DNA of 64,000 bases from Zhengitettix transpicula (Eukaryota; Arthropoda; Insecta; Orthoptera; Tetrigidae), in NCBI GenBank assembly GCA_037074705.1, contig CM073590.1, forward strand, positions 96,376,447-96,440,446. Reading direction: 5' to 3'. A model generated the notes under the pieces. The model was not told the origin of the DNA, ran no database searches, and saw only the letters and a list, made by a program, of their open reading frames with translations. Position 1 is the first letter of the stretch; the number at the start of each line of letters is the position of its first letter. Shown here in pieces: positions 55,371 through 64,000 of the stretch. A program made the position numbers and the translations under genes.

Positions 55371-56070
55371 AATGAATTAATAAAACTAAATGAAAACATT
55401 TTATATAATATAAATGAAAAAAAATATCAATTAAATGACGGAAATATAAAAAATTATTACTAGGTTAAGTTTGTAATGCATCCCAATCAAGAATACGTCA
55501 ATATTCTAGCCTTTGGTATTAGGCAACTACGCTTCTATGTTTGTATAGCTGGTTGCATAAATGGGAAATTTGTTGGGAGATGAAACAAATCACCTGAAGA
55601 TTGAGAAGAACATTTATGATGCATAAATTTATATATTGTTACGTCCCATGTAATGTGAACATTACATAATTTGATCTATAATAATATTCTCTTTTTTTTC
55701 TTTTGGCAAGGTACATCCCTAGGAAACTTTTATTTGCAACAACCTTACTTGCTTCATATAAAATAGACGTAAAAATGAAACCTTTAATAATAAAAACTGT
55801 TGATTGAATCACATATACGCAGACACTTTAAACAGATTTCAGATTCAAAATATTAAAAACTAACAAAAATTTTCTTAACATATTATTGTTGTTTATAATT
55901 GGATTGAATTGTAATGGCTCATGTACTATTATTAAAAGTAAAAATTTGTGTAAAGTAGAATGTGAATCGTCGATCTATTATCGATAAGAGGTTAAACACA
56001 TTCGATAGTAGATTGTAGATCCGAATAGCATTAGTTGGACAAGTTGCCTTGTGGCACAAAGTTGTTTTAA
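55371..56070. other. No gene recognised
   Basis: AT-rich interval up to the terminal-inverted-repeat element. Confidence 0.35.
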
Positions 56071-57171
56071 GGGGCCTTTAAACGACGAAAGTTTTACGGC
56101 AATAATGGCCGGACAATATTGATCTAAATCCAGAAACATTTTCGGCTATACATACATACATATGGCCCGGCAATATAAGAGTATAGCCGGGAAATGTTGC
56201 CATCATTTCAAGCACTGGGCGGTGTGTTGCCGGTGGTATCGGTCCTGAGTCGTAATACGAAAGATTGGCGGGCCACAATAGTTCCCAGACCTCACCTGTA
56301 GTCAATCAGATATATTATCAATTTATATTACACTTTGTTCTCTGTGTAAAATTATACAGTATTCCACTTATCAATTGGTCAAGCGAAGTTCGCTCAAATC
56401 CATCGTTATGGGACGTGAAGTCGATGGACTATAGATGGAGATCGCCAAGTGAAGAAAGATGGTTGACAAGCAATAGCCGACAAATTTGGCTTGAGTTATG
56501 ACGTTCGCAAAAAGTGTAAATAAGACGAAAAGTTAATTCCTAAGCTTAAAAATTAATATTTAACAAATAAAGAGGACTAGCCTGTACACAATTTAATAAA
56601 TTAATTCAATCGCTCCATGAAACCTACTTCTCGAACGATTTGCGAAGGGGAAAAATCGGATACTCGGAATAATTACTAAAAAATATTTACAGGAGTCTCC
56701 TGTCGCCAATAATCGAAGGGTGTTTGCCAATCTTATAGTAATCGGTATTGCTTTCCCCATCACCGTGTCCTTTTTCTCAATAATGGGCCCAATTTTTTAA
56801 GCAAATATTCAAAGTCGCCCTACGACATTCTGCTGAAGTTTTTAAATGCGTAATTGTCAAGAATTAATTAGTAGCTTAAATTGTGAAGTGTTTCTCGTTT
56901 GTTTAATTAAGGTCTAATCCAGGATCTTCTCTTATTTAATTTCTTGAACTTTTTTATCACAATTAATGCTGCGTTAATAAGCACTTCATTTTCGGCCATT
57001 ATTATTGTATTACGTGTACGCGTCGGGCTAGAATGTGGCCGAAATATTGCTGGGAAAACAAATGTGTCGCTGGCAACATATTATCGGGCCATACTTGCCG
57101 GAAGTGTTGAGCCATAGTTTCCTAAAATATTTCCGAAAATGTGGAAGTTTTGTTGCTCGTTTACGAGCCCC
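56071..57171. mobile_element. 1.1-kb non-autonomous terminal-inverted-repeat element
   Basis: The left end GGGGCCTTTAAACGACGAAA (preceded by TTAA) and the inverted right end, reading GGGGCTCGTAAACGAGCAAC from outside (bounded by TTTA), are imperfect inverted repeats. Subterminal words related to GCCGG(A/G)CAATATT recur at both ends, for example GGCCGGACAATATTG, GGCCCGGCAATATAAG and GGCCGAAATATTGCTGG. These probably serve as transposase-binding repeats. No transposase coding was found. TTAA/TTTA borders hint at a TTAA target, but the superfamily is unresolved. Confidence 0.6.
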
Positions 57172-57349
57172 TTTAGTGGCGATATAATTATAATTGTTTT
57201 AATTATTATATACAAAATATCAATAATATTAATAAAATTAAATAGGTACATATTTCTAACATGTAGGATATAATTTTCGTGTTATTGACAGTTCTGTATA
57301 ATGTTATATGATTTGCATCCATTGACTTCAGATGTCATTCAAGTTCTAT
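57172..57349. other. No gene recognised
   Basis: AT-rich spacer. Confidence 0.3.
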
Positions 57350-57715
57350 CGGATAAGGTTGAACTGTGTTACGTGTAAAGTGTTCAACGCACATATTGAT
57401 ATTTGAAATTTTCAATGTGCATAAAATGAGCACACGTTACCGGATACGTTTTCTGTGTTTACCTCGCTTACATTCCTTCAGAGGGAAGCTACTGACTGTT
57501 GTGGTGACTTTTTATAGCGTGGTGTTGAGGGCACACAGACTTATCACTGTGTGCCAGCGAAAACACGGGCAACGTCGTGCGTCTGCAGTAATTGGCCTGC
57601 TCACAGGGCTCGCTCCCGTCTCGTAAATCCTGTGCACAGACGCACAATAAAAGCAAACTGTCACCGCTGCCTTGCTCTTATTGAAAACCTCGACCGTCAC
57701 AAGTAGACTACTTTA
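57350..57715 (+). other. LTR-like GC-rich island (tentative)
   Basis: A balanced-composition patch in AT-rich surroundings, with an AATAAA signal near 57646 followed by GCAAACTGTCACCGCTGCC. The layout resembles an LTR R-U5 region. Open frames on both strands (62-86 codons) show no domain. There is no second copy or primer-binding site in the window. Confidence 0.25.
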
Positions 57716-58302
57716 TGCAATATCCAACAAAATACAAAGAGAAAAAGTCACTGGGTCACATAAGAAATACATCCACAATCGCGAAATGAATAAAATGAAA
57801 GCATAAAACATAATATTACTGTTACATATAAAGGAGATGTGTTATGTTCTATCCTCGGAATACTCGGGATATCAAATAAATGACTCTATTTTAAAAACAT
57901 TAATAAATTATCTTCATTACATGTGCATATATTTGAAACATTTCCGAATTTCTATAGTCATAGATAGTCAACGATAGTCATGAATCACAGATCAAGCTAA
58001 AGACTCCGGCTGAATCAAGAACCGTTTGACTTAAGAACACTAAATTTATGCACACAAAAATTAGTTTATATGAAGATTAGTATGGTATTTCAACAGTCAT
58101 AACTCTCCTTTTATTGTTACATAATATTGTGAACTGTTGGCTCTGAATTGTCGTCGGACGGAAAAGTTTAAAAGTTATCTATTTTGAGAGAGTCTTAATT
58201 TTTCCCGCAGTTGATGTTACTATTTTAATAAGTTTACTTATGTTTTTGCCGCACAATATAAAGAAGTAGTGTAGAATGCATTTTGCATCGTTCATGAAGG
58301 AA
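57716..58302. other. No gene recognised
   Basis: AT-rich. Confidence 0.35.
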
Positions 58303-58774
58303 GCCTGCGAGGGCTGTTCCCTCGCAGGTGAACCTTCCCAGAGAGAAGGAGGCTACATTTAGCGATACCTTCTCCTTTATTTATTTTTTTGAACAAAGTT
58401 TCCCAAAAACCCAGGCACTTCTGACCTGTTTTAATGGGTGTACATTTCGGGGTCGCAGACCTTGGGCATACAGTACAAGTTGTCCGCTATTCTTATTGAA
58501 TTATTAGTCGGCCAGCTGCCTCCTAAACTGGTCAAGACACGGAGAAGGGAATGCTGCGTCCCCACAGCAAACGCCTCAACCGCCATTGGAAGGACGTGGG
58601 ACAAGTACCAAATTCCCGACCTACCTGAGGCAGTTTTTTATAGGGTTTTCCCTGCATCACTTTTAGGCGAATTGCCGGGTAGGATCCTTTAACTATCACC
58701 CGGGGCCCCAGTTAACCCTTGGCTACCTTGTTGTACCTTTCCGCATTCCCCTTTTCAGTCGCTTTCCTATGGTA
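58303..58774 (+). repeat. Family D repeat, copy 9
   Basis: Nearly full-length plus-strand copy: GCCTGCGAGGGCTGTTCCCT, GCAGACCTTGGGCATACAGT, GCCAGCTGCCTCCTAAACTG, CACGGAGAAGGGAATGCTGC, a mutated CCTGAGGCAG hairpin arm, GGTAGGATCCTTTAACTA and TTAACCCTTGGCTACC. It stops before the A-tailed end. Confidence 0.75.
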
Positions 58775-58828
58775 TACTTTCTTCTTCGCATGCATTTCGG
58801 TTCTCTGGTTCTAAACCCGAGTGGCTAA

Positions 58829-58945
58829 ACTAAGGTTTCTTAAGTTGTGAGATTGAGAGGCGCTTGCTTCAGGGTCACTGACCTTGGGCTTATGGTAAGG
58901 GTTGTTCATTATTATTGGAGCATTCGGCCAGCTGCCTCCAAATGT
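58829..58945 (+). repeat. Family D repeat, copy 10 (5' module only)
   Basis: Contains CTAAACTAAGGTTTC, CACTGACCTTGGGCTTATGG, TAAGGGTTGTTCATTATTAT and TTCGGCCAGCTGCCTCC, the 5' half of family D. It lies directly after copy 9 in the same orientation, so copies 9 and 10 form a broken tandem. Confidence 0.6.
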
Positions 58946-59401
58946 GGTTCGAAATAAATTCGTTGACCAAAGCTACTGTGACAAAAAGGACGATGATTTG
59001 AAACAATTATGAGACAATGTACGTATTTAAATTGCGGTATTGTCGAGGCTAGGCTAAGACTGTCGACATTGTTTCTTTTCACAGAAACAGTATACTGGAG
59101 GGTAATCTACGTTTAATTAGCTTTGTAGATACTAATAACTATATCGTATAATTGGTATACTGGTAATTTCGTTACTAAATATAAATTTTTTATATTTAAA
59201 TTCATGTAACAGTTTTTCACATACGCCGCGTTGTTATTCATGTTCACATACAATAACTGTTGACTGTTTCCATGCCAACAGAGAAAACTTCGTATTTTCA
59301 TCGCTGGCCGGATCCATCCACATCTCTACCTCTATGGCTTTTCGCGGCCGATTTAATTTTCCGTGGCCTGTGTCAGTTGACGGCTATCCACGCCACTGCT
59401 T
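58946..59401. other. No gene recognised
   Basis: No element recognised. Confidence 0.3.
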
Positions 59402-59650
59402 CCCTATAATAGTAAGGGATCGAAAAGGGATGATGCGGAAGAACGAACAACGTAGCCACGGGTTATCTGGAGGCCCTCTGCTTTACCAGGCATTAGATTA
59501 TGTGATGCATGAAATAAATCCGGTAGGACGGTCTCTCGGTACTTATCCCACGGATGTTCCGATACCTGGAGATTGGAGTTTTCTATGAGGACGCTGCATT
59601 GTTAACTGCACGCCTAGACCAAATTGGGAGGTTGCTGGTTATGATCCAGT
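59402..59650 (-). repeat. Family D repeat, copy 11 (degenerate, minus strand)
   Basis: GGGATGATGCGGAAG, GTAGCCACGGGTTATCTGG, GTACTTATCCCACGGATGTT and GGACGCTGCATTGTTAACTG follow family D order on the minus strand with heavy substitution. The 84-codon frame across it is incidental. Confidence 0.5.
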
Positions 59651-60206
59651 GGAATTAACTTTTACCTCTGTAACAGGTGTAATTGAATGATAATTTACGC
59701 AGAGTTATTTTGAAGGCAAAGCGTTTAGTTGCTAGTGGCGGTACTCGAAGGTCTGCCTCGGTACCTTTTCGTACAAATGAAGAAGCGCAATAACCAAGGT
59801 CCACAAAGAAGATTTGAATAACCGCCGCTGCTTCCAGTGACGGCCAAAAATAATTAGTCTGAACTAATTTGAGTTCCGGAAGCGAGATAAGTTTAAAAGC
59901 GAGATAAGTTTAAAAGAGGACGAAAGAGAAAAATTGAGTTACAAGCAACGGCATAGAGCAGTCGGTTTCAGACACGGTAAAGAGTAGTCAGGTCAAGATC
60001 TTGACTTGAGAAGTTTTGATTCAGCTCTAAGTTAAGAGAGGGAATAATCGGTCCGACGCCTTCCTCTGATGGACCGTGCAGTATCAACCGAACTTCGAGA
60101 CGTCGTCCAACGCCACTGCAATTCACCTTAACTCCTAACCCCACCAACCACAACAACTATGCGGCACCCTAAGTTGATCAAATCAAAACATTTTTTGATT
60201 ATTTCA
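59651..60206. other. Unassigned GC-richer stretch with a 17-bp tandem pair
   Basis: AGCGAGATAAGTTTAAA occurs twice in tandem at 59881-59897 and 59898-59914. The purine-rich sequence after it (59920-60060) resembles an LTR leader, but no ends were found. No gene. Confidence 0.35.
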
Positions 60207-60262
60207 ATTTTTTTAATCTAACTATATTTTAATTTTTTGAATCTAACTATATGTTAATTTTT
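60207..60262. repeat. 25-bp tandem pair
   Basis: Two units of AATTTTTT(T/G)AATCTAACTA followed by TAT(T/G)TT, with a partial third AATTTTTTATC. Confidence 0.7.
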
Positions 60263-60309
60263 TATCACTACATTATTATTTGAAATTAATTGAATTCTTA
60301 TGTTTTTGT

Positions 60310-60706
60310 ATCAAATATATCCCACAAACCTAATCCCCACCGACAATGATAAATTTCACACAGGAAACGTTATTCATCCGACCAACCGACACATTTCCAT
60401 TGATTCGCAGTCAAAATCCCGATTATCCTGTACCCACTAAAATAATACTTGTAGCTTGCTACGTCGCTCCTTGCTCAACAATATGCGCTGAACGATCAGT
60501 TGTACCAGAACCATAATTTTACTCTGCCGTCACGTCTTCCACAGATGACAGGCTATCCTATTTTACAGAGCGTGTAAGCCTCCGACCTCCACGTTCCATG
60601 ATGAGACGTGGACGTGCAATACATTTTCGTCTACTGGTGGTTTCACTGACCTCCAATAACTATTCATAGATACTCACGGCAGTAGTACGCGAACAACCAA
60701 CCAGAT
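60310..60706 (-). pseudogene. Tc1-like transposase remnant
   Basis: Minus-strand pieces: CSRTTAVSIYE and LLEVSETTSRRKCIARPRLI, then MERGGRRLTRSVK and DSLSSVEDVTAE (the paired-like helix-turn-helix region). After frame changes comes NQWKCVGWSDE, an in-frame stop, then RFL. WSDE followed by RF marks the second catalytic aspartate block of Tc1 transposases. Several stops and frame changes make it non-functional, and terminal inverted repeats were not found. Confidence 0.7.
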
Positions 60707-60725
60707 TATGTCGATTCGCGTCGTA

Positions 60726-62587
60726 CATGAATGAGGAAAAGTTGTAAAATTTAATAAAAATACTGGTTTATTCTTGTTTACTGGACTAATACATAATTCC
60801 ATCAAACTATAGCAAATTAAAAAAATTTCCTTAGGCATTCGATGAATTCATTAATTTATAAAAACCTCAATTAAAATTTGAATATATTTTTATATAAACT
60901 GGGAGGCCATGAATTAAATTATTTTTATTTTTGGTATCTAATATATTGTATCAAATATATATTGTGAGTACATATCGAATTATTTTATATGAAATGAGAT
61001 TATTTAGTGCGGAATATTAATCTTATTTAATATTTTTTGCATCAGTAACATGATTGACATTCAAAAATATTGTAGCATTGTTACAAAATTAAATTTTTTA
61101 TAGTAGAAATACAGACACCAAATTCATCAATTGATCCGAAATATAAGAAAAATTCACATGCGCAATAAATAAATTTTTAGTTTTGCTATTTAATAATACA
61201 ATATATACAGGTCTAATATTTATTGTGTGTCTTCAATATAATGGTAGTTACGTTTCAGTTGCTGCTTACTACCAACACTTCTATTCTGTTATTCAAATAT
61301 TAATTTTGTAAACGAACAATAAGTATTTTAGCTTGATTTATTCAAACTAGTATTCATTTCAATTATATTTTTCAGTCACTTATACAGGATTTTCGTCAAA
61401 AAATAATATAAGAATATATTAAGTTATAACCATATTTACAATTATTTACCTGTCCACTTAATGTACTAGTAGGGTTAACGATTCGTACAAAATAGAGTCG
61501 ACTTTTTGTTGCAGTACTAGTAATCATTATGAACACCATGTAAAATTATGTAATAATAATTATATTTTCCAATTAAGAGGATGTTAGAAAGTAGTTGAAA
61601 ATAAATAGTTTTTTGTCGTTATTTTTACTATTACATTTTATTCAAGAAAATGTTTCAAATACAATTGTGACGCAATTACTGAGTATAGGAACCAAAGAAG
61701 TTCTAAACACATTATAAAATAGCGAAATGATAGCTCGAAATTCTGAAAACAGTCTAATTCTTTCTCATTAATTTACTAAGCTTTCTATGAACTGTTACCA
61801 GTAAGTAACAATTTCAACAAAGTAAAGAGATGAGAGAAATTGAAGTTCGTTGACTATTTTCTGCAGTGTATATGCTCTATATCGTGTCACTTTGTAGACG
61901 CTGGTTAATATATTTCTTTTAATGTGTCGTCTCACAGATAAATCTGTGTAGGGTTCTCTGCCAACCACAGTAGGACACAAAATCGTTGAAGAATAGGTGG
62001 ACCCTAGCCAAGACGGAAATTTTCTTGTCTTCCTTCTACTGAAGGCGTTCGGTTTAGGCGATTGGTCGTAATTTCATGAAAACGATTGTTTGAATTTGGG
62101 TATTTAAAACAAGGTTTATATTCTGATAGAATAATTAGAGATATTTAAGTTGCAATACAAATCACTTGTATTGAGCCTTAATATTCCTCAGGCAAAGAGA
62201 GAGAAAGTTATTTTACGTATATTACCCCTATATCGATAGCTGGAGAATCCATTAGTTATAAAGATTTATATCTTATTTTTTTCGTCATCGATAATAAATA
62301 GATATTGATGCGATATGACGTTTCCTTGCTTCTCAAAAGTACTGCTAAAACACTACGTAAATCAAGTTTCACATTTCTTTCACAACAATCAATTCAATTT
62401 TAAGATTCAATAAAAAATGGGTGGGCGTAATTCATATATAGAAAGAATGATTTTTGTAAATAAATGTAATGGACGTCAATTTTAAATTTTAAAGAGTGAA
62501 TACATAGTTCAATTAAATATATATTGTAAAGTCTGTTAAGTGAGGCATTGTTTCTGATGGATAGCCTGGACTGTCGGAGGGGAAGTT
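60726..62587. other. No gene recognised
   Basis: Highly AT-rich. Small frames (for example 61795-61980) show no domain. Confidence 0.35.
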
Positions 62588-63638
62588 TAGTAACGTGTTT
62601 ATTTAGGACTGAGTAGGACTGAGTATTTCTTCGTTTTGAAAAGCTGGGTGTGTGAGGGTGCAAAAAGGTAAATAGTCCTGTCTCGATTGCCGGCTTTTGA
62701 CAAGACAGAGTAGTTAGCCATTTGTTAACTAAGGAACTGCACCTGCGTAATATAAATCTCGGAATAATGGAAGAAACTGTCAACGGGCATTTGCGACGAA
62801 GTTTTGGAACAATGTAAAATGGAAAATGCTGGGGGTATATAAACGGGAGATAAGCTTTTGAGTGAGTTAGTTATTCTGCGACCACCGAAGATGGTGAATG
62901 TGTTTAAGAAGTTAGTCGTGCTGTGATCACCGAAGCGGGAGAATATGACTAAGACAGACATCGTTTAAGGGAGGAGAATGTGTTATAAGTTGCAGTCTGC
63001 GAGAGAAATAGCCAAATATTCATCGATAAACATTTTGTATGCTGAAGTCTAATCTATTCTATCCTCAAATTAGACCACTGTCTTAGATTGTAGGAGACCA
63101 GGACACTGCATCCAGCGTCGAGTAGTCTTCAAAACGAGCAAATGATATGTCCTTCACGAACGGAGAACCAGCTTTCGTCAAACCAACAGTGTGTGTTAGA
63201 ATCAGTGTTTAAAACGTCCAGTGTATAAAGTGTGTGTGTACGAATGAGCCAAATTTTCCTGAGTAATCGTAAGTTGAAATTTCATTGTATTCATAGATGT
63301 AAACCGAATTAAAAGATAAAGTCAGATATCGTTCTTTTCTTATGTGTTGGTAAAATAAACTATTTAAATTTAAAATCAATCTTGTAGAATAAGTTCGTAA
63401 ATAATTAATTTCGTCTATGGCTAGACGAATCAATATTTCTTTTTAATTTAGAGCTAAATTTTGTGTTATTTGATTATGGTTAAATGTTTTGCCGTTATCA
63501 AATCCAGTTAAGACTTTTGAGAGAATGAGATCCTTTTTTATATTTGTTTAATTGTATAAGTGTTCAAAAATTACAATAAAATTGTTTGTTGTTTATAAAT
63601 ATTTATCTTTTTATTTAGACACCCGTTTGTTTATTACA
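62588..63638 (+). mobile_element. Divergent family C LTR, copy 4, with adjacent primer-binding site
   Basis: Starts near AGTAACGTGTTTATTTAGG (compare TGTAACGCGTGTATTT in copies 1-3). It keeps GTCCTGTCTCGATTG, GAGATAAGCTTTTGA and several other blocks, and ends TTTATTACA at 63638. An internal duplication near 62875-62945 repeats a (G/A)CCACCGAAG-like unit. Unlike copies 1-3 it is followed immediately by a primer-binding-site-like sequence, so it is a 5' LTR of a longer element. Divergence suggests an older insertion or subfamily. Confidence 0.6.
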
Positions 63639-63640
63639 TT

Positions 63641-63661
63641 TTGGCTACCACAACGTGGGGC
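63641..63661 (+). other. Primer-binding-site-like sequence
   Basis: TTGGCTACCACAACGTGGGG begins 2 bp after the LTR end TTACA. It resembles TTGGAGCCCAACGTGGGGC at 19.46 kb. This position, directly after the 5' LTR, is where a tRNA primes minus-strand DNA. The tRNA cannot be assigned by eye. Confidence 0.5.
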
Positions 63662-64000
63662 AAATTAAACAAGATCATCGTTTATTTATTACAATATATT
63701 GAAATACCAATTAAACAGACTATTAATTGTTTGAAATATAATTGAATTGTTGGCGATACGGGTGCTTAAAGACGACCATCGCAGCGGGTTTTTCTTTGTT
63801 AACTATGGAGACTGGAGACCGCGGGCTTAGAGAACTCAGTGTGCGTGGAGAGTGCGTCGAGTCTGCGTCGAGTCTGGGTCGAGAAAGGATACATAAAAGA
63901 GTCTGTGAGAGATACAACACAGTAAAGTTTGCTAATCTAAAAGCATGAATAGATCCAGGAAGTCCAAAGGCGAGATATAATAGTTTACATAAAACGCAAG
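63662..64000 (+). mobile_element. Leader of the family C element, cut by window end
   Basis: Untranslated leader-like sequence after the primer-binding site, with GAGTGCGTCGAGTCTGCGTC followed by another GAGTCTGGGTCGAG (tandem GTCGAGTCTG words). Any gag/pol would lie beyond 64000. Short frames on both strands near 63723-63948 are incidental. Confidence 0.45.

Noticed and set aside
55594..55622. CCTGAAGATTGAGAAGAACATT as a hammerhead core
   Set aside because: GAAA is broken, stem II is essentially unpaired and no repeat relatives are in the window.
1..64000. CRISPR arrays, operons or bacterial-type genes
   Set aside because: No regularly spaced direct repeats with unique spacers and no ribosome-binding-site-led gene clusters. 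The content is eukaryotic transposon debris.

Overview
This window looks like repeat-rich, gene-poor nuclear DNA from an insect. It is AT-rich and has no operons, ribosome binding sites or long host exons. Almost everything recognisable is a transposable element or the wreck of one: mariner, Tc1, hAT, jockey-like LINEs, LTR elements with TGTAA...TTACA ends, tRNA-derived SINEs and Penelope-type short elements. The mix and the density suggest a large-genome insect, perhaps a cockroach, termite or stick insect, but that placement is a guess.

Layout. 0-7 kb: an LTR-like leader fragment, three copies of an abundant hairpin-rich poly(A) repeat (called family D here) and a palindromic Penelope-type element. 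7-9.2 kb: an internally deleted mariner element and a solo LTR with a perfect 4-bp target duplication. 11.4-15.1 kb: the remains of a gypsy-like element with the only sizeable intact reading frame, a coiled-coil Gag-like protein, but no pol. 17.5-20.2 kb: two promoter-bearing LTR-like segments, and a leader where a primer-binding-site-like motif recurs four times. 24.4-31.1 kb: more family D, a Penelope-type fragment, LTR leaders, a jockey-type RT remnant and a second solo LTR. 31.7-39.9 kb: SINEs, a 249-bp tandem duplication, two minus-strand LTRs with leaders, an RNase H fragment and a 23-bp perfect hairpin. 43.7-46.2 kb: two oppositely oriented LINE remnants. 48.2-55 kb: a third solo LTR, a hAT remnant with a hammerhead-ribozyme-like palindrome nested inside, and a LINE RNase H tail. 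56-64 kb: a 1.1-kb terminal-inverted-repeat element, more family D, a Tc1 transposase remnant, and a divergent LTR whose internal region runs off the end of the window.

No host protein-coding gene could be established. A single 120-bp stretch with splice-site-like borders is listed as a weak exon candidate. The most interesting signal is a set of hammerhead-like cores (CTGATGA or CTGAAGA, then a stem, then GAAAC) in short elements, several of them palindromic. The best is at 50.9 kb and is the kind of small ribozyme carried by Penelope-like elements. All family assignments come from reading motifs by eye, with no database search.
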